Shown here: piece after piece, positions 6,749-8,165 of the stretch
Numbering within the stretch: the stretch's first letter is position 1
Layout: every line of letters starts with the position of its first letter
From: Chloroflexi bacterium UBA2235
GTDB taxonomy: Bacteria > Chloroflexota > UBA11872 > UBA12225
NCBI GenBank assembly: GCA_002347925.1
Contig: DDYL01000113.1
Location: 1-8,165 of the forward strand
Reading direction: 5' to 3'
Length of the DNA stretch: 8,165 bases
Position numbers and translations under genes: made by a program
Notes under the pieces: model-generated
Told to the model about the DNA's origin: nothing
The model's database searches: none
The model's input: only the letters and a program-made list of their open reading frames with translations

Positions 6749-7433
6749 TGCTCGGACGACCCTGTTCGAGGCCGCGGAACGTGGTTGCAACGACCTGTTC
6801 CACCGACCGCATCGGATTCGCTGTCATGCGCGTACCGGTGGCATTTGCGGCGGTGAAAAAGGCGGTGTCGGTGCCCCCGGGGCTGATTGCAAGCACGCGA
6901 ACCCCCGTGCCACGAACTTCGTGCCAGAGTGCTTCGGTGAATGAAAGCACGAAGGCCTTGGTGGCGGCGTAGACCGCCATCGTTGGGATTGGTTGGAATG
7001 CGGCCGTGCTGGCGACATTGACAACCACGCCACGCCGGTTCGCAATCATCCGTGGAAGGGTTGCCCGGGTTAGTTCGACAAGTGCGGTGCAATTCAGGGT
7101 GACCATCGACGAAAGGCGGTGAGGGTCCGCACTCCCGACGTCGCCATGGTCCCCGAATCCCGCATTGTTCACGACACCGTCCAATAAATGTCCTGCCTGC
7201 CCAATACGTTCTAGGAGGACTGCGGGGGCGCCTGGTACGGACAGGTCTGTCGAAATTGGTTCAACGGTGATCCCGTATTGCGCATGGAGTTGGGACGCCA
7301 AGTTACCAAGACGATCACTGGAGCGAGCCACGAGGACCAGATTTGCACCTCGCATGGCGAACTCTTGGGCGTATCCCAAACCGATGCCGGAAGATGCGCC
7401 CGTTATCAATATGGTTTGCCCATCAAATCTCAC
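6648..7433 (-). CDS. SDR-family NAD(P)-dependent oxidoreductase
   Basis: Classical short-chain dehydrogenase/reductase, a soluble Rossmann-fold enzyme that oxidises alcohols or reduces carbonyls with NAD(P)(H). The 261 residues are the normal length. Numbered from GTG 7433: TGASSGIG (11-18) binds the cofactor, NNAG spans 89-92, and the catalytic tetrad is Asn114, Ser142, Tyr155 and Lys159 (YAATK). Arg37 at the end of the second strand (VLVAR) favours NADPH. The C-terminus with RFSPTRLAMMISRAV resembles DltE/YqjQ-like SDRs of unknown substrate. GTG 7433 is chosen because GGAGA lies eight bases upstream and the fold begins at once with RFDGQTILITG. An upstream GTG at 7550 would add 39 residues with no domain character. 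Transcription is probably from the dyad-containing region near 7580-7614. The adjacent TetR remnant was a likely former regulator. Confidence 0.92.
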   Translation of the reverse strand: MRFDGQTILITGASSGIGLGYAQEFAMRGANLVLVARSSDRLGNLASQLHAQYGITVEPISTDLSVPGAPAVLLERIGQAGHLLDGVVNNAGFGDHGDVGSADPHRLSSMVTLNCTALVELTRATLPRMIANRRGVVVNVASTAAFQPIPTMAVYAATKAFVLSFTEALWHEVRGTGVRVLAISPGGTDTAFFTAANATGTRMTANPMRSVEQVVATTFRGLEQGRPSIIDGGLNTILATASRFSPTRLAMMISRAVVAKT

Positions 7434-7527
7434 GGCGCAGGTCTCCGATCTTCGAAAAGGGTGTTGTGGAGGGAAGAGTCGATCAACGCCCATAAGGATT
7501 GGGACCGACCAAGGTACCGTCAGAGTG

Positions 7528-7545
7528 GGCACCTGTATGGGTGCC
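7528..7545 (-). repeat. Short perfect inverted repeat in the dehydrogenase leader
   Basis: GGCACC (7528-7533) and GGTGCC (7540-7545) form a perfect six-base dyad with the spacer TGTATG. A flanking GTG at 7525-7527 and CAC at 7548-7550 could extend the stem with a two-base bulge. It lies about 95 bases upstream of the dehydrogenase start. It could be a leader hairpin or a protein-binding site; there is no T tract to suggest a terminator. Confidence 0.35.
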
Positions 7546-7581
7546 TTCACAGATCGCAGTGCGCGAACGAGATATTCCTCA

Positions 7582-7614
7582 CCAAGTGTGATAGATGTTC
7601 ACATGGTTCGTCAA
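7582..7614 (-). promoter_or_regulatory. TGTGA/TCACA dyad beside a -35-like box, candidate operator and promoter
   Basis: Bases 7587-7603 form TGTGA-N7-TCACA, with outer CCA (7582-7584) and TGG (7604-7606) extending the symmetry through a two-base offset. The spacing is one more than the six of a standard Crp site. On the minus strand a TTGACG box (7614-7609, one mismatch to consensus) precedes the dyad, and a weak TATCAC (7593-7588) lies 15 bases on. The dyad would thus sit across a promoter driving the dehydrogenase, a usual place for a repressor operator. Dyad and boxes are seen in the sequence; the function is inferred. Confidence 0.35.
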
Positions 7615-7709
7615 GAGTAGGGATATCCGCGCGCTCTGGCCCAGAAAATGCCTCGGACGCTTCGGGGCCCAAACCTGATCGAGGCAGTGCCCGTACCGGA
7701 TGTGCTCCG

Positions 7710-8165
7710 TCACGCAGGCTGAGCATCGGGACCGGCATCGCGCGGACGGTATTTGAGACCCCGGGGGTGAGGCTGTTGCCCAAGTGGATGGAAATTCTGA
7801 ACGGCCTCATCCCATCGAACCAACCGTAGCGGCATCACGCCGCCATCTTCGAACTGGACGATTGGTTCGCGTCCTTGCGGTCCGACCGGATAACTATCGA
7901 GTTCAATTTCTGAAAGGAGTGACGCCCGACCACTTTTGAGCTGGTCTACGATCCGTTCGGCGTGCGGGGCTGGAGGCAACCATCCCTGCGGGATCCACGC
8001 CGGGATATCTGTGCCCAAGGTAGGACCGGCCTTTTCAGTCGACAGTCCGTCTGGCCATCCGCGTTGACCCCGGAGCGTGGCGTACGCGCGGGCAAGCACG
8101 ATTGCGCCTTCCTGATGGCGACGCAACGCTCCCTCCATGTCGTTGGCCACCTGCCTCACTTCTTC
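7710..8165 (-). CDS. Hypothetical protein, possibly cut by the right edge
   Basis: I do not recognise this protein. The minus-strand frame is open from the window edge to TGA 7712-7710, 151 codons before the stop. ATG 8138 with AGGTGG eight bases upstream would give a complete 142-residue product. The frame stays open beyond it, and the preceding residues (EEVRQVAND) continue the same helix, so a start outside the window is possible. The protein appears soluble: an amphipathic helix (EGALRRHQEGAIVLARAYATLR), a Pro/Trp-rich middle (IPAWIPQGWLPPAP), a strand-like section around EIELDSYPVGP and VQFEDGGVMPLRLVRWDEA, and a Pro/Arg-rich tail. Composition is balanced and unlike the Arg/Cys-rich shadow frames around it, which supports real coding. 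No signal peptide or membrane segment is visible. It faces the same way as the dehydrogenase but lies 276 bases away, so co-transcription is uncertain. Confidence 0.55.
   Translation of the reverse strand, partial: EEVRQVANDMEGALRRHQEGAIVLARAYATLRGQRGWPDGLSTEKAGPTLGTDIPAWIPQGWLPPAPHAERIVDQLKSGRASLLSEIELDSYPVGPQGREPIVQFEDGGVMPLRLVRWDEAVQNFHPLGQQPHPRGLKYRPRDAGPDAQPA

Larger units (their letters stand above)
7434..7709. other. Intergenic region upstream of the dehydrogenase
   Basis: These 276 bases between the dehydrogenase start and the stop of the right-edge gene hold no credible coding frame. Two open frames cross them (7278-7829 plus, 7547-7810 minus), but neither shows a recognisable domain. 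The stretch contains a ribosome site just before the dehydrogenase start, a GGCACC hairpin and a TGTGA/TCACA dyad with a -35-like box. It is most simply read as the dehydrogenase leader and control region. Confidence 0.6.

Noticed and set aside
7547..7810. An 87-codon minus-strand frame between the edge gene and the dehydrogenase.
   Set aside because: It overlaps the end of the better-supported edge gene in another frame, lacks a ribosome site that I can see, and ends in the leader hairpin.
1..8165. A defence island or mobile element built around the helicase.
   Set aside because: No integrase, transposase, terminal repeats, nuclease partner or antitoxin is visible, and the other genes are housekeeping or metabolic.

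Overview
The window looks like an ordinary chromosomal stretch from a moderately GC-rich bacterium. An actinobacterial-type lineage is plausible from the GC-leaning codons, the TTG and GTG starts, and the LRADA-RNR-LEAA style of a TetR remnant. That is an inference from style; nothing in the window fixes the taxon. There are no rRNA or tRNA genes, CRISPR arrays, insertion sequences or phage modules that I can see.

Layout. From the left edge to 1979, on the minus strand, lies a nearly complete superfamily I (UvrD/Rep-type) helicase. Its first ~110 residues resemble a RelE/ParE-fold toxin. It runs off the left edge before its stop, and a good sigma70-like promoter sits just upstream (2024-2051). 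Diverging from it, four plus-strand genes follow in tandem: an RluA-family pseudouridine synthase with an S4 domain (2131-3165), a YbaK/ProX-type aminoacyl-tRNA deacylase (3298-3795), a ten-helix EamA/DMT transporter (3845-4723) and a PLP-dependent cysteine-desulfurase-like protein (4791-6002). A GC-rich hairpin at 6014-6038 may end that transcript.

The stretch 6092-6748 looks empty but is not. On the plus strand it holds a TetR-family regulator that has decayed by point mutation and carries an in-frame TGA inside the DNA-binding domain. It converges on, and slightly overlaps, a minus-strand short-chain dehydrogenase (6648-7433). That gene has a 276-base upstream region with a TGTGA/TCACA dyad, a -35-like box and a small hairpin. 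The right edge holds a minus-strand gene of unknown function (7710 to the edge).

How they relate. The synthase and deacylase both act on RNA or tRNA quality, and the tandem order suggests possible co-transcription, but no shared pathway links all four genes. The dehydrogenase probably belonged with the decayed TetR regulator, which would leave it without its local control. I do not see a clear undescribed system. The best leads are the toxin-fold/helicase fusion, the decayed regulator with a possible orphan operator, the cysteine-free active-site loop of the desulfurase-like enzyme, and the unrecognised protein at the right edge.
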